DNA of 64,000 nucleotides from Endoryza foliicola (GCA_965226965.1 OZ245715.1:2356001-2420000), one strand, 5' to 3'. Positions 32,484-41,717 are shown, numbered from the stretch's first letter. A program made the numbers and translations. The notes: generated by a model not told the origin, from the letters alone.

Positions 32484-33167
32484 ATGGACAAATTACCCAA
32501 ATCACATATCAAGGCATATTTTGTGAGCGGACTTGGAGGCGATCGACGCCTCTTTGCTTCCATCGAATTGCCCGAATATGTTGAGCCGGTTTATTTGGAC
32601 TGGATTCCGGCTTTGAAACAAGAATCTTTAAAAGAGTATGCTTACCGCTTGGGAGCTGCAATTCCCAATCAAGAACCATGCATATTGGTTGGACTGTCGA
32701 TGGGAGGGATGATTGTAACAGAATTAGCCAATATAAAGAATTGTCAAAAACTAATACTGATTTCAAGTACTCCAACAAGCAACGGTTTACCATTTTGGTA
32801 TCGATGGGCAGGTGGAATAAAGGCTGAAAAATGGGTGCCTTTATCATTCATCAAAGCGGGGTCTTTATTAAAGCGTTTTTTTTCAACTGAATCAGGCAAA
32901 GAAAAAGAGTTATTGCGCGACATGATTCGCAATACAAAAGCCGAACACTTGCGTTGGTCCATGTCGGCAATCATTCAATGGGAACAATCGGAATTTCCAC
33001 AAAGTATTGTACACATTCACGGGGAAAGGGACAGAATCATCCCTATTCGCTTGCTGCGTCCAACCCATGTAATTCCAGGAGCCGGTCACTTAATGATCCT
33101 CCAACAAAGTGAACGAATCAATGAAATACTAGAAGCCGAACTAAGCGAATTAAATAAAGCATTGTAG
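32484..33167 (+). CDS. Alpha/beta hydrolase
   Basis: A 227-residue cytosolic hydrolase. The nucleophile elbow is GLSMGG with the serine; an acid candidate lies in HIHGERDRIIPI and the histidine in PGAGHLMILQ, in the right order for a Ser-Asp-His triad. The cap region is short. The substrate is not predictable. The ATG at 32484 is preferred; an upstream in-frame TTG at 32433 would place the start inside the divergent promoter. Confidence 0.8.
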   Translation: MDKLPKSHIKAYFVSGLGGDRRLFASIELPEYVEPVYLDWIPALKQESLKEYAYRLGAAIPNQEPCILVGLSMGGMIVTELANIKNCQKLILISSTPTSNGLPFWYRWAGGIKAEKWVPLSFIKAGSLLKRFFSTESGKEKELLRDMIRNTKAEHLRWSMSAIIQWEQSEFPQSIVHIHGERDRIIPIRLLRPTHVIPGAGHLMILQQSERINEILEAELSELNKAL

Positions 33168-33232
33168 TATCTCATTTACGAAGTCCAACAAATCCTCGAA
33201 TTATCCAATTACCTCATTATTTTCCTTTTCCC

Positions 33233-33240
33233 TACCTTTG
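33233..33240 (+). promoter_or_regulatory. Putative -7 box of tex
   Basis: TACCTTTG, a full match to TAnnTTTG, 37 bases before the ATG at 33278. No TTTG at the -33 position is seen. Confidence 0.35.
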
Positions 33241-33277
33241 CTCCCCTCATTGATTTTTGTGGATAGAATTTAAAATT

Positions 33278-35542
33278 ATGGATGTAAAGTACCTTAGTAA
33301 GATCGCCGAAAATTTAGGCCTTAGTTTCAAGCAAATTGGAAATGTATATGATTTGCAGGCCGAAGGAGCCACCATTCCTTTCATGGCTCGTTACCGTAAA
33401 GAAGCAACCGGAAATTTAGATGAAGTGAAGATCGCAGAAGTGGTGAATTCCATTCAGTATTTTTCCGAGTTAGAGAAAAGAAAAGAAACCATTATCAAAA
33501 CCATTGATGGATTAGGAAAACTCACCCCGGAATTAAAAAAGAAAATCGAAGATTGTTTCGACGCTACCACACTTGAAGATATTTATCTGCCCTACAAGCC
33601 GAAAAGAAAAACGAGAGCAACTCAAGCAATTGAAAAAGGGTTGGAACCATTGGCGCAACAGCTATTGCTACAAACTAATGAAGATCCTGAAAAATTGGCT
33701 GAAGCTTTTGTGAAAGAACCGGTGAAAGATATCAAAGAAGCCCTTCAAGGCGCACGCGATATTATTGCCGAACAAGTGAGTGAGCATGCCCAAGCGCGCG
33801 ATAAAGTACGTCAATTGTTCAATGAAGAGGCTGTATTGTATTCAAAAGTACTGACCAGTAAAAAAGAAGAAGAGGAAGCACAGAAATACCGCGATTATTT
33901 TGAATTCAGTGAACCACTGGCCGATTGTCCCTCACACCGCATTTTGGCAATTAGAAGAGGTGAAAAAGAAGGCTATTTGGTAATGGATATTACCATCAAT
34001 AAAGAAACTGCGGTGGAAGCCATCACTCCACTGTTTGTAAAAGCCAATAACGCCGCATCAAAAGAAGTGAAAAAAGCGGTAGAAGACGCCTATGATCGAT
34101 TGCTGAAATCATCCATTGAAAATGAATTCCGTTTAGTGAGTAAGAACAAAGCCGATGAAGAAGCCATCAATGTGTTCGCAGAAAACCTACGACAATTGTT
34201 ACTGGCATCGCCCTTAGGCTCCAAGCGAGTATTGGCACTCGATCCGGGCTATCGTACCGGTTGTAAAGTGGTGTGTTTAGATGCGCAAGGAAACTTCTTG
34301 CACAATTCCACAATCTATCCGCATCCCCCTCAGAATGAAAGCTCCAAAAGTATCGCCGAGTTGAAATTCTTGGTGGATCGATATGATATTGAAGCAATCG
34401 GTATAGGAAACGGTACCGCCGGAAGAGAAACCGAGCAATTGGTGCGAAGCATCGATTTTGGAAAACAAGTGAGCGTGTTCCAAGTGAATGAAAGCGGCGC
34501 TTCTATCTATTCAGCATCAGAAGTTGCGAGAGAAGAATTTCCTGATCAAGATGTTACGGTACGCGGTGCTGTTAGTATTGGTCGTCGTTTGTTAGATCCA
34601 TTAAGTGAATTGGTGAAAATCGATGCAAAGTCGATTGGAGTAGGGCAGTACCAGCACGATGTGAACCAAACCAAATTGAAAGAAGCACTCGATAGAGTTG
34701 TAGAAAGCGCCGTGAACTATGTAGGTGTAGATGTGAATACAGCTTCTCGCCATCTCTTGGTATATGTATCGGGATTGTCTTCCAATTTGGCTAAAAATAT
34801 TGTAGAATACCGTGCTAAGAACGGTCCTTTCAAATCTAGAGAAGAATTGAAAACTGTTCCCGGTATGGGGCCTAAAACATTCGAGCAATGTGCCGGATTT
34901 TTGAGAATTCCCGGTGCAGCCAATCCACTCGATAATTCGTCTGTTCACCCTGAAAGCTATTCCCTAGTGAGCACAATGGCGGCTGATGTACAAGCTTCTT
35001 TGGAAGAACTGATCAAGAATGCAGGTTTAAGAAAGCAAATCAATAAGCAGAAATACATTTCCGAAAAGATCGGTTCTTTTACCATCGACGATATTTTGAA
35101 AGAACTGGAAAAACCGGGTCGCGACCCAAGGGCAGTAATCGAAGAATTTCAGTTCGATGCCACTATCAAATCAATTGAAGATGTAAAACAAGGCATGACC
35201 GTGCCGGGTATTGTTACCAATATCACCAATTTTGGATGCTTTGTTGACATTGGAGTGAAACAAGATGGATTGGTGCATATTTCACAATTGAGCAATCATT
35301 ATATTAGTGATCCCAATGAAGTAGTGAAGCTGAATCAAAAAGTGATGGTAACGGTTACAGAAGTAGATGTTGCCAGAAAGCGAATTGGATTGTCAATGAA
35401 ATCGAATTCTGAGAATGCGGCACCGCGCTCCTCGCAACCACGGGGAGGAAAGCCTCAAAGCTCCAAGCCTTCAAAGCCGGAACCCTTGAATCCTTTTCAG
35501 GCTAAGCTGGCGGAATTGAAGAAGAAAATGGGAGGGAGTTGA
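33278..35542 (+). CDS. tex: Tex-family RNA-binding transcription accessory protein
   Basis: A 754-residue protein with the full Tex order: N-terminal helical part with GATIPFMARYRKEATGNLDE, a YqgF/RNase H-like domain (VLALDPGYRTGCKVV, about 320-450), helix-hairpin-helix motifs (ELKTVPGMGPKTFEQCAGFLRI, about 495-560) and a C-terminal S1 RNA-binding domain (GIVTNITNFGCFVDIGVKQDGLVHISQLS, about 640-710), ending with a Pro/Ser/Lys tail. Tex binds RNA or single-stranded nucleic acid and affects transcription and stress tolerance; its mechanism is not settled. The ATG at 33278 is the family start; a TTG 21 bases upstream is not needed. A heptamer tract begins at its stop codon. Confidence 0.93.
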   Translation: MDVKYLSKIAENLGLSFKQIGNVYDLQAEGATIPFMARYRKEATGNLDEVKIAEVVNSIQYFSELEKRKETIIKTIDGLGKLTPELKKKIEDCFDATTLEDIYLPYKPKRKTRATQAIEKGLEPLAQQLLLQTNEDPEKLAEAFVKEPVKDIKEALQGARDIIAEQVSEHAQARDKVRQLFNEEAVLYSKVLTSKKEEEEAQKYRDYFEFSEPLADCPSHRILAIRRGEKEGYLVMDITINKETAVEAITPLFVKANNAASKEVKKAVEDAYDRLLKSSIENEFRLVSKNKADEEAINVFAENLRQLLLASPLGSKRVLALDPGYRTGCKVVCLDAQGNFLHNSTIYPHPPQNESSKSIAELKFLVDRYDIEAIGIGNGTAGRETEQLVRSIDFGKQVSVFQVNESGASIYSASEVAREEFPDQDVTVRGAVSIGRRLLDPLSELVKIDAKSIGVGQYQHDVNQTKLKEALDRVVESAVNYVGVDVNTASRHLLVYVSGLSSNLAKNIVEYRAKNGPFKSREELKTVPGMGPKTFEQCAGFLRIPGAANPLDNSSVHPESYSLVSTMAADVQASLEELIKNAGLRKQINKQKYISEKIGSFTIDDILKELEKPGRDPRAVIEEFQFDATIKSIEDVKQGMTVPGIVTNITNFGCFVDIGVKQDGLVHISQLSNHYISDPNEVVKLNQKVMVTVTEVDVARKRIGLSMKSNSENAAPRSSQPRGGKPQSSKPSKPEPLNPFQAKLAELKKKMGGS

Positions 35543-35580
35543 TAATTAAGAATTAAGAGTTAATAATTAATAATGAAACA
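35539..35580. repeat. Heptanucleotide tract starting on the tex stop codon
   Basis: TTGATAA (contains the TGA stop), TTAAGAA, TTAAGAG, TTAATAA, TTAATAA, TGAAACA: six units in exact 7-base register, followed by GCC as in the copy at 29107. Confidence 0.8.
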
Positions 35581-35590
35581 GCCAGGGTAA

Positions 35591-35625
35591 TTAATAATTA
35601 ATAAGTAATAATTAATAATGGAACA
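35591..35625. repeat. Heptanucleotide tract, second copy after tex
   Basis: TTAATAA, TTAATAA, GTAATAA, TTAATAA, TGGAACA in exact register, again followed by GCC. It lies ten bases after the previous tract and looks like a duplication of it. Confidence 0.8.
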
Positions 35626-35748
35626 GCCGATAGGGGAAGGGAAGAGGGAGGATGGAGGATCGAGAAAGGTAAAGTGTTTACGTTCGCAGAACAGGTTCCT
35701 GAGCCAACCCCTAGTTTTTGAAGCCGCTGATTAAAAAGTAAAATAAAA

Positions 35749-35776
35749 GGGGCGTTTGTTATACCACAAACGCCCC
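35749..35776. terminator. Intrinsic terminator between tex and the anti-sigma gene
   Basis: An 11-bp stem GGGGCGTTTGT / ACAAACGCCCC with a six-base loop, followed by TTTCTTTTTT on the plus strand and TTTTATTTTAC on the minus strand. It serves the two converging genes. Confidence 0.85.
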
Positions 35777-35797
35777 TTTCTTTTTTATATTTGATTC

Positions 35798-36328
35798 CTA
35801 TTGCGCCATTGTTTTTCTCTTTTTCTGCAACACCATGTCTAATAGCATAAGTCCGGAAACCATGGTGATTCCTAGAAAAGCTGTAGTATAGTTGTTGAAG
35901 AAATTACCTACTTTTTTACTGTCTACCACATTGGTAAAAATATCGGATTGGCCGGAACCGAGGGTAAACTCAACTTGACTGAATCCGTACACAAGGAATC
36001 CGGCAATCATCAAAATGAAAAACCAAGCCACTCCCCAAATGATCCTTTTATTGAAATACGACTGGGTAGCGGGTGTAATCTTCGACTTACCAATTTCCTC
36101 CATTACATTCATCGTGAAACGCATAGAAGGTTCCTCTAAATCAATTGTATTGAGAAGCAATTCATGTGCTTCCAATAACTCATGGTATTTATTTCTCCAT
36201 TCAATATTGGAGGAAATCAATTCAGCGATTTCATTGCTGCGAGCTTCTGGGATAGTTCCATCAATGAAATCCCAGAGTTCCAACTCCATTTTCGCTTGTG
36301 GATCATTTGAATGTGAATGCTGTTCCAT
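35798..36328 (-). CDS. Probable anti-sigma factor (membrane protein)
   Basis: A 176-residue protein. The N-terminal part (LELWDFIDGTIPEARSNEIAELI, then WRNKYHELLEAHELLL) is the helical, zinc-free anti-sigma pattern seen in Bacteroidota. Two hydrophobic helices follow (about 96-118 and 145-165). It begins two bases after the sigma-factor stop codon, the classic arrangement for a sigma/anti-sigma pair. The stimulus is unknown. The start is the ATG at 36328; an in-frame TTG two codons earlier would overlap the sigma gene. The function is inferred from context and layout. Confidence 0.7.
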   Translation of the reverse strand: MEQHSHSNDPQAKMELELWDFIDGTIPEARSNEIAELISSNIEWRNKYHELLEAHELLLNTIDLEEPSMRFTMNVMEEIGKSKITPATQSYFNKRIIWGVAWFFILMIAGFLVYGFSQVEFTLGSGQSDIFTNVVDSKKVGNFFNNYTTAFLGITMVSGLMLLDMVLQKKRKTMAQ

Positions 36329-36330
36329 AA

Positions 36331-36915
36331 TCAATTTTTTAAATTTGCGACCTCTTCTTTAAAATGGGTTTGCATTTTTTCTCTCAAGCGGGTTCTAGCG
36401 CGGTGTAGCTTAACTTTTACCGTATTAGGGTCAATTCCTAAAATGGTTCCAATTTCTTCCAAACTTTGTTCTCCTTTATAAAATAAACTAATAAGATTGG
36501 CATCATCGGCACTCAACAAAGCAATGGCTTGGTTTACCATCTGTATTTTCGACTTGTTTTCAACTGAATAAGCCTGAAAATGACTCTGCTGCTGGTCTGC
36601 AGCTTCAAACACCTGCTCCACATCCAATGAATGAACTTTTTGCTTTTTCTTTCTCAAAAAGCTCAAGCTCGTAGTTGTTGCAATGGTATAAAGCCAAGTA
36701 CTGAAGCGACTTTCACCTCTAAAATCGGATAAGTTCTTATAAGCTTTTACAAAGCTATCTTGGGCTATTTCCTCCGCATCTTCTCTGTTCTCGGTATAGC
36801 GCATGGCTATCGTGAAAACGAAGTTTTGGTATCGTTTTACGAGTTCAGCATAATACGCGGTTTCGCCGCCTATTATCCTGTGTATCAATTCGCTATCTGT
36901 TAGTCCTGCAGACAT
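36331..36915 (-). CDS. RNA polymerase sigma factor, ECF (sigma-70 family)
   Basis: A 194-residue sigma factor. Region 2 is seen at about residues 10-80 (LVKRYQNFVFTIAMRYTENREDAEEIAQDSFVKAYKNL, FRGESRFSTWLYTIA) and region 4 at about 130-185 (LLSADDANLISLFYKGEQSLEEIGTILG, then TVKVKLHRARTRLRE). Both are complete. It directs RNA polymerase to a small regulon, probably under control of the membrane protein encoded just downstream. The ATG at 36915 (MSAGLTDSEL) is chosen; the ATG at 36945 would add ten residues without domain support. Confidence 0.92.
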   Translation of the reverse strand: MSAGLTDSELIHRIIGGETAYYAELVKRYQNFVFTIAMRYTENREDAEEIAQDSFVKAYKNLSDFRGESRFSTWLYTIATTTSLSFLRKKKQKVHSLDVEQVFEAADQQQSHFQAYSVENKSKIQMVNQAIALLSADDANLISLFYKGEQSLEEIGTILGIDPNTVKVKLHRARTRLREKMQTHFKEEVANLKN

Positions 36916-37191
36916 GATACCTCTAAGACGCCCATTTAGGTGCATGGGTTACACTAAAGTTCGGTTTTTAATTCGAATTCCTCTTTTTGTTATTATATAA
37001 TCTCCGAATAGCCATTTGTAAACATCCTTCTTCGTTGTATATTTCATTTCTATAATTACTTACCCCAGAATTCACAATTCGATGCGCTCTCGCTTTTTTT
37101 AAAAAAATTGTTCCCTCCCCTGTAACCTCTTTTTCTCACCTGTAGTCTGATACTGTAGAAACCTAAATAATTACAATAAAAATTTAAAACT

Positions 37192-37530
37192 ATGGGTGCT
37201 CAAGAAATGTTAACCGCCATCTTAATTCCTTTAGGATGTTTTGCGATGGTCTTCGGAATTGTTTACATGCACAAACGTGAAGGTTTGGCCATGATTGAAA
37301 AAGGACTGAATCCCAGAGAATACCGTCCTGCTCCTTACAAAAACTTGAAATGGGGATTGCTGTTAGTAGGAGCCGGTGTAGGATTGTTCGTAGCTTACAT
37401 GCTCGACCACACTGTGCTGAAATCTGATTTTGACGCAGAACCTTTGTATATGTCTTTGATTGGTATCGGAGGTGGAATCGGTCTCATCTTCTCTTATAAA
37501 ATTGAGAAGAAAGAATTACTCGATAAATAA
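37192..37530 (+). CDS. Small membrane protein, DUF6249-like
   Basis: A 112-residue protein with three hydrophobic segments (about 8-25, 51-70 and 85-102) and a cytoplasmic loop carrying HKREGLAMIEKGLNPREYRP. The EKGLNP loop between helices is the pattern of the DUF6249 family, common in Bacteroidota beside ECF sigma genes. The function is not known. Here it lies divergent from a sigma/anti-sigma pair, so it may belong to the same regulon. Confidence 0.7.
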   Translation: MGAQEMLTAILIPLGCFAMVFGIVYMHKREGLAMIEKGLNPREYRPAPYKNLKWGLLLVGAGVGLFVAYMLDHTVLKSDFDAEPLYMSLIGIGGGIGLIFSYKIEKKELLDK

Positions 37531-37554
37531 ATAGCTTTTAGCCGAAAAACAAAG

Positions 37555-37584
37555 AAGCGGCCCACTCATTTGAGTGGGCCGCTT
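37555..37584. terminator. Strong bidirectional intrinsic terminator
   Basis: A 14-bp perfect stem AAGCGGCCCACTCA / TGAGTGGGCCGCTT with a two-T spacer, between the small membrane protein gene and the convergent S41 protease gene. The minus side continues TTTGTTTTTCGG. Confidence 0.85.
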
Positions 37585-37616
37585 GTATTTATTAGATCCT
37601 TTATTCATTCAAAATC

Positions 37617-39209
37617 TTATTGGAGGGTTTTGATTGTTTCCAAACCTTTCAAAACTGTTTTGTCGATGGTATTAGCAAACTGATAGTAACCATTCATTTG
37701 CCAGATTTGCTGACTCATAAAGCTCTTATACCTTCTATTCAGCGCTTCCCGATCAGCATTTGTAAGGCTTTTAATAGAATCGATTCCGGCACCGGCTTCT
37801 GCAGCCCAAGCATCCAAAATAGCAGAGGTAATGCTGAATCCCTTTTCAAAATCTGCAGCCGATTTGTATTGATTGTATGTTTCAGGATGTTTGAAATACT
37901 GCTGATAAACGAACTTGCCAAGTTCCTTATAGTAAAGTAAAGGACGTGCCGCGTTAGAATAGGAAATGGTATCAATTGCTACAAATACATCGGGTGTGAT
38001 GCCGCCGCCACCATAAACCACTCTTTTCTTGATGATTGTTTTGAAAACTTTGCCTGTATGTACTGCTGTATCACCTACCACAGCTTGGCCATTGTGAAAA
38101 CGATCGTACACTTCTTCTTGATAGGCTTCCTTTGATTTATCAAAAGGTTTTTGAATGTTCCGACCGCTAGGCGTGTAATACTTAGATACTGTTAAGCGCA
38201 ATTGGGAGCCGTCACTTAGTTCAAAAGGTTCTTGTACCAATCCCTTTCCGAAGCTTCTTCTTCCAATAATCGTGGCTCTGTCCCAATCTTGCAAGGCTCC
38301 TGCCAACACCTCACTAGCAGATGCACTGAACTCATCAATTAACAACACCAGTGCTCCTTTTTCAAATAGCCCGGGTCTTTTACAATGGTATTCCTGGCGT
38401 TTAGCATGTAAACCTTCAGTATAAAGGATCAATTTATCTTGATCCAAGAATTCATCGGCAATATCAACGGCTTCTTCCAAAATCCCTCCGCCATTTCCTC
38501 TAATGTCGAAAATCAACTTTTTCATTCCCTTTTTCTGCAAATCTTCTAGTGCTGCCATAAATTCTTCGTAGGCAGTTCTGGAAAACTTGTTCAAGTGAAT
38601 AAATCCGGTATTTTCTGAAATCATGTAAGCTGCATCTACTGAGAATTTCGGAATAGTGCCTCTCTTGATTTTAACATCCAGGGGTTGTCCATTTCTCAAC
38701 AGTTTTACAGCTACTTCCGAGCCTGCGGGTCCTCTCAATAGTTTACGAATGCGCTCGTTTGTGATTTTTACACCGGCCACCACTGAGTCGCCAACTTTAA
38801 TAATTTTATCGCCCATTTTAACACCGGCTTGTGCACTGGGACCTTTTTCCAATACGTTTACAGCATTTACCGTATCGTTTATTACATAGTATTCAATGCC
38901 TATCCCTTCAAAGTTGCCATTTAGGTCTTCATTTGCCGCTTCTGTATACACAGCCGGGATGTAAACGGTGTGAGGGTCCAAATGGCCGAGCATGCTTTGA
39001 ATTGCTTCCTCGGTAAGCGAATCCGTATGCACCGAATCCACATATTTTTTCTGCAGTAAATCAATCACTTCCTGTACCGAAGCCTTTTTAGGAGTTCCAA
39101 AGAAACCTTGTCCGTCGGGTATATTCTTTCTCAAACTGAACCCCATCCACATGCCCACTATTAGCGTTACTGCAAACAAAACGGGCCACCAAACCTGTAG
39201 TTTTTTCAT
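37617..39209 (-). CDS. C-terminal processing peptidase (S41 family)
   Basis: A 530-residue exported or membrane-anchored serine protease. An N-terminal hydrophobic anchor (about 6-24) is followed by a PDZ domain (about 85-165, GPSAQAGVKMGDKIIKVGDSV) and the S41 core with FIHLNKFSRTAYEEF, IFDIRGNGGG, the catalytic serine S299 in FSASASEVLAGALQDWD and lysine K322 in GRRSFGKGLVQ. The family cleaves proteins at their C-terminus, for example tail-tagged or misfolded periplasmic proteins. The last 110 residues are an extra helical domain. Single transcription unit. Confidence 0.92.
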   Translation of the reverse strand: MKKLQVWWPVLFAVTLIVGMWMGFSLRKNIPDGQGFFGTPKKASVQEVIDLLQKKYVDSVHTDSLTEEAIQSMLGHLDPHTVYIPAVYTEAANEDLNGNFEGIGIEYYVINDTVNAVNVLEKGPSAQAGVKMGDKIIKVGDSVVAGVKITNERIRKLLRGPAGSEVAVKLLRNGQPLDVKIKRGTIPKFSVDAAYMISENTGFIHLNKFSRTAYEEFMAALEDLQKKGMKKLIFDIRGNGGGILEEAVDIADEFLDQDKLILYTEGLHAKRQEYHCKRPGLFEKGALVLLIDEFSASASEVLAGALQDWDRATIIGRRSFGKGLVQEPFELSDGSQLRLTVSKYYTPSGRNIQKPFDKSKEAYQEEVYDRFHNGQAVVGDTAVHTGKVFKTIIKKRVVYGGGGITPDVFVAIDTISYSNAARPLLYYKELGKFVYQQYFKHPETYNQYKSAADFEKGFSITSAILDAWAAEAGAGIDSIKSLTNADREALNRRYKSFMSQQIWQMNGYYQFANTIDKTVLKGLETIKTLQ

Positions 39210-39335
39210 GGTTTATTTCTTAGTGTTTTTCAAACTTTTCGTAAATTATTCAATCAGTTGCAGGATATGGGTTAATATTCTGTTACCGGTCTATAATTAG
39301 GCGGCAAGTTCCTAATTAATTTTCAATTTTGAACT

Positions 39336-39343
39336 TACCTTCG
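39336..39343 (+). promoter_or_regulatory. Putative -7 box of the kinase-murQ operon
   Basis: TACCTTCG, one base from the consensus, 33 bases before the ATG at 39377; no clear -33 partner. Confidence 0.3.
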
Positions 39344-39376
39344 TCCACATACTGAGAATCAGTAAAAAGAACCATT

Positions 39377-40216
39377 ATGAGTATATTAATCGCCGATAGT
39401 GGTGCCACTAAATGTGAATGGTGTTTGGTGAGCCCGGGGAAAAGAACCAAAACGATCTTTACTCAGGGAATTAGCCCCTATTTTATGAATGCTGTGCAAA
39501 TAGAATCTTTGGTTCGGCAGGAAGTGTTGACCAAATTCAAAAACACGGCAATCACAGAAGTGTACTATTATGGAACAGGTTTAGCCGCACCGGAAAACGC
39601 CAAACTTGTAACAAAGGCATTGAAAAAGGTATTCTCCAACGCAGCGGTTCAAGCTACGCACGATGTAATGGGGGCTGCTAAAGCGGTTTGTGGAGATCAA
39701 AAAGGATTGGCAACTATTCTTGGTACCGGTAGCAGTGTGTGTTACTACGATGGAAAGAAAATCAAGAAAACAAGTCCGGGATTGGGCTATGTGCTGGGTG
39801 ATGAAGGATCAGGCGCCTACTTGGGTAAAAAAGTAGTACAATATTTTCTTTATAATACATTCGACGAAGAATTGATGTATAAGTTCAATTTAAAATATGG
39901 ATTGAACCGTTCTCAAATTCTCGATCAGGTGTACAAACAGCCGCTCCCCAATCGTTATTTGGCCGGATTTGCCCTCTTTTTGTCGGAAAACAGAGGACAT
40001 TACATGGTCGAAAACATCGTTGAAGATGGGATCAATGACTTCTTTTTCACGCATTTATGCAAAATTGGAGAGAGTTGGAAATATCCTATTAGCTTTGTTG
40101 GGGGAGTTGCTTATGGTTTTCAGGACGTAGTTCGCGAACTTTGCGATACCTATGAGTTTGAATTGGGAACCATTTTAAAGAATCCAATGGAAGGCTTGAT
40201 AAAGTATCACAAATAA
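39377..40216 (+). CDS. BadF/BadG/BcrA/BcrD-type ATPase, probable N-acetylhexosamine kinase
   Basis: A 279-residue member of the ASKHA fold. The phosphate loops are seen in LIADSGATKCEWCLV at the N-terminus and in ATILGTGSSVCYYDG, with LGDEGSGAYLG typical of N-acetylglucosamine kinases. The very close murQ gene (21 bases downstream) makes phosphorylation of N-acetylmuramic acid or N-acetylglucosamine from wall turnover the likely role, giving the substrate for MurQ. Which sugar is used cannot be told from the sequence. Confidence 0.82.
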   Translation: MSILIADSGATKCEWCLVSPGKRTKTIFTQGISPYFMNAVQIESLVRQEVLTKFKNTAITEVYYYGTGLAAPENAKLVTKALKKVFSNAAVQATHDVMGAAKAVCGDQKGLATILGTGSSVCYYDGKKIKKTSPGLGYVLGDEGSGAYLGKKVVQYFLYNTFDEELMYKFNLKYGLNRSQILDQVYKQPLPNRYLAGFALFLSENRGHYMVENIVEDGINDFFFTHLCKIGESWKYPISFVGGVAYGFQDVVRELCDTYEFELGTILKNPMEGLIKYHK

Positions 40217-40237
40217 TAATAAGACAGAACCGCAGCA

Positions 40238-41065
40238 ATGGCAGCATTTGAGAAAATTACAGAATCGGAAAGTAGATACAGGCATTTGGAAGAAATGACG
40301 GTAAGTGAAATTCTTACCAATATCAACAAAGAAGATAAAAAAGTGCCGGATGCAGTGGAACGATCATTGCCGCAAATTGAGCGCTTGGTAGCTGCTGCTA
40401 CCGATTGTGTGATTGCCGGTGGCCGCATCTTTTACATGGGGGCCGGAACCAGTGGCCGTTTGGGAGTACTCGATGCCAGCGAAATTCCTCCTACCTATGG
40501 AATGCCCCATGGCATTGTAATTGGCCTAATAGCCGGAGGTGATGAAGCCATTCGAAAGCCCATCGAAAATGCAGAAGATGCCGCAGACAATGGATGGTTG
40601 GATCTGGTGGCGCATCAAATTTCTGATAAAGACATCGTGGTTGGAATCGCTGCAAGTGGAACTACGCCCTATGTAATAGGTGCGTTACAAAAATGCCAGG
40701 AGCAAGGCATAGCCACCGGTTGCGTTACTTGCAACCCCGGAACACCTTTGGCCGCAGTAGCCGATTTCCCAGTTGAAGTAGTGGTGGGACCGGAGTTTGT
40801 AACAGGAAGTACGCGCATGAAAAGTGGTACCGCTCAAAAGTTAGTATTGAACATGATATCAACTGCTGTGATGATTCAAATTGGCAGAGTTGAAGACAAT
40901 AGAATGGTGAACATGCAATTGACCAACCAGAAATTGGTTGATCGCGGAACTAAAATGCTGATGCAAGCAACAGGAATCAACAATTACGAACTGGCCAAGG
41001 AATGGCTGTTAAAATCGGGAAGTGTAAAAAAAGCCACCGATGCTTACAAGGCATCTCAAAAATAA
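40238..41065 (+). CDS. murQ: N-acetylmuramic acid 6-phosphate etherase
   Basis: A 275-residue SIS-domain enzyme that cleaves the lactyl ether of MurNAc-6-phosphate to GlcNAc-6-phosphate and D-lactate in peptidoglycan recycling. Family marks are TESESRYRHLEEMTVSEIL at the start, IFYMGAGTSGRLGVLDASEIPPTYG, IAGGDEAIRKPIENAED, GIAASGTTPYVIGAL and GPEFVTGSTRMKSGTAQK. It is slightly shorter than the E. coli protein, mostly at the C-terminus. It forms an operon with the preceding kinase. Confidence 0.94.
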   Translation: MAAFEKITESESRYRHLEEMTVSEILTNINKEDKKVPDAVERSLPQIERLVAAATDCVIAGGRIFYMGAGTSGRLGVLDASEIPPTYGMPHGIVIGLIAGGDEAIRKPIENAEDAADNGWLDLVAHQISDKDIVVGIAASGTTPYVIGALQKCQEQGIATGCVTCNPGTPLAAVADFPVEVVVGPEFVTGSTRMKSGTAQKLVLNMISTAVMIQIGRVEDNRMVNMQLTNQKLVDRGTKMLMQATGINNYELAKEWLLKSGSVKKATDAYKASQK

Positions 41066-41153
41066 TGGTTGAACTTTTCACTGCTCCGGCTGTTTAACCC
41101 TTTCCCGTAAGGCTACGCGCTACTTCAAAGCTCATATTTCTCAACTTGTTTTT

Positions 41154-41717
41154 ATGCACGACATTGAGCCGTTCTACAATTGGCGACACATTTATATAAG
41201 TGAACAAGACGAACGTTCTCCTTTTTTCGGAAGAACTTATTCCGAATTTGAATTCTCTCAAACCGTTTACAACTATTATATACACCCGCAATGGGATGAA
41301 TTTGGCAGTAGAACACTTTTCATGAAAGTGATCATGGCCGATTACGAAGAACAATATGCCATCATCGAACTCATTGGCGAATGGAACGATGCAATCGAAA
41401 ATGATATCATGGAACTGAAACGTGAAGTGATCGACGAGTTCAGCAATTTCGGCATTCGCAAATTTGTACTCATTGCAGAAAATGTACTGAATTTCCATAG
41501 CAGCGATAAAGAGTATTATCAAGAATGGTACGAAGAATCGATTGACAATGAAGGGTGGGCGGTTATCTTGAACATGCCGGAAGCAACCCAATATGATTTT
41601 AAAAAGGCCAAATTGAACCGCTACATTGAATTAATGGAGATTGGTAACTGGAGAACCTATCGGCCTTTTCATCTTTTTAAAAAGATTGACGAAACTTTAT
41701 CGAAAAGATTGGATTAA
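41154..41717 (+). CDS. Conserved hypothetical protein
   Basis: A 187-residue soluble protein, rich in Glu, Asp, Tyr and Trp, without signal peptide or membrane helices. Segments such as PFYNWRHIYISEQDERSPFFG at the start, SRTLFMKVIMADYEEQYAIIELIGEW in the middle and IELMEIGNWRTYRPFHLFKKID at the end look conserved-protein-like, and I recall similar unnamed proteins in Bacteroidota. No catalytic motif is evident. It follows murQ after 88 bases and ends 82 bases before the pheA leader peptide. Confidence 0.6.
   Translation: MHDIEPFYNWRHIYISEQDERSPFFGRTYSEFEFSQTVYNYYIHPQWDEFGSRTLFMKVIMADYEEQYAIIELIGEWNDAIENDIMELKREVIDEFSNFGIRKFVLIAENVLNFHSSDKEYYQEWYEESIDNEGWAVILNMPEATQYDFKKAKLNRYIELMEIGNWRTYRPFHLFKKIDETLSKRLD

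Noticed and set aside
41094..41591. Minus-strand frame of 165 residues
   Set aside because: Opposite to the conserved 187-residue protein, whose composition and length are more protein-like; also spans the murQ gap without promoter.
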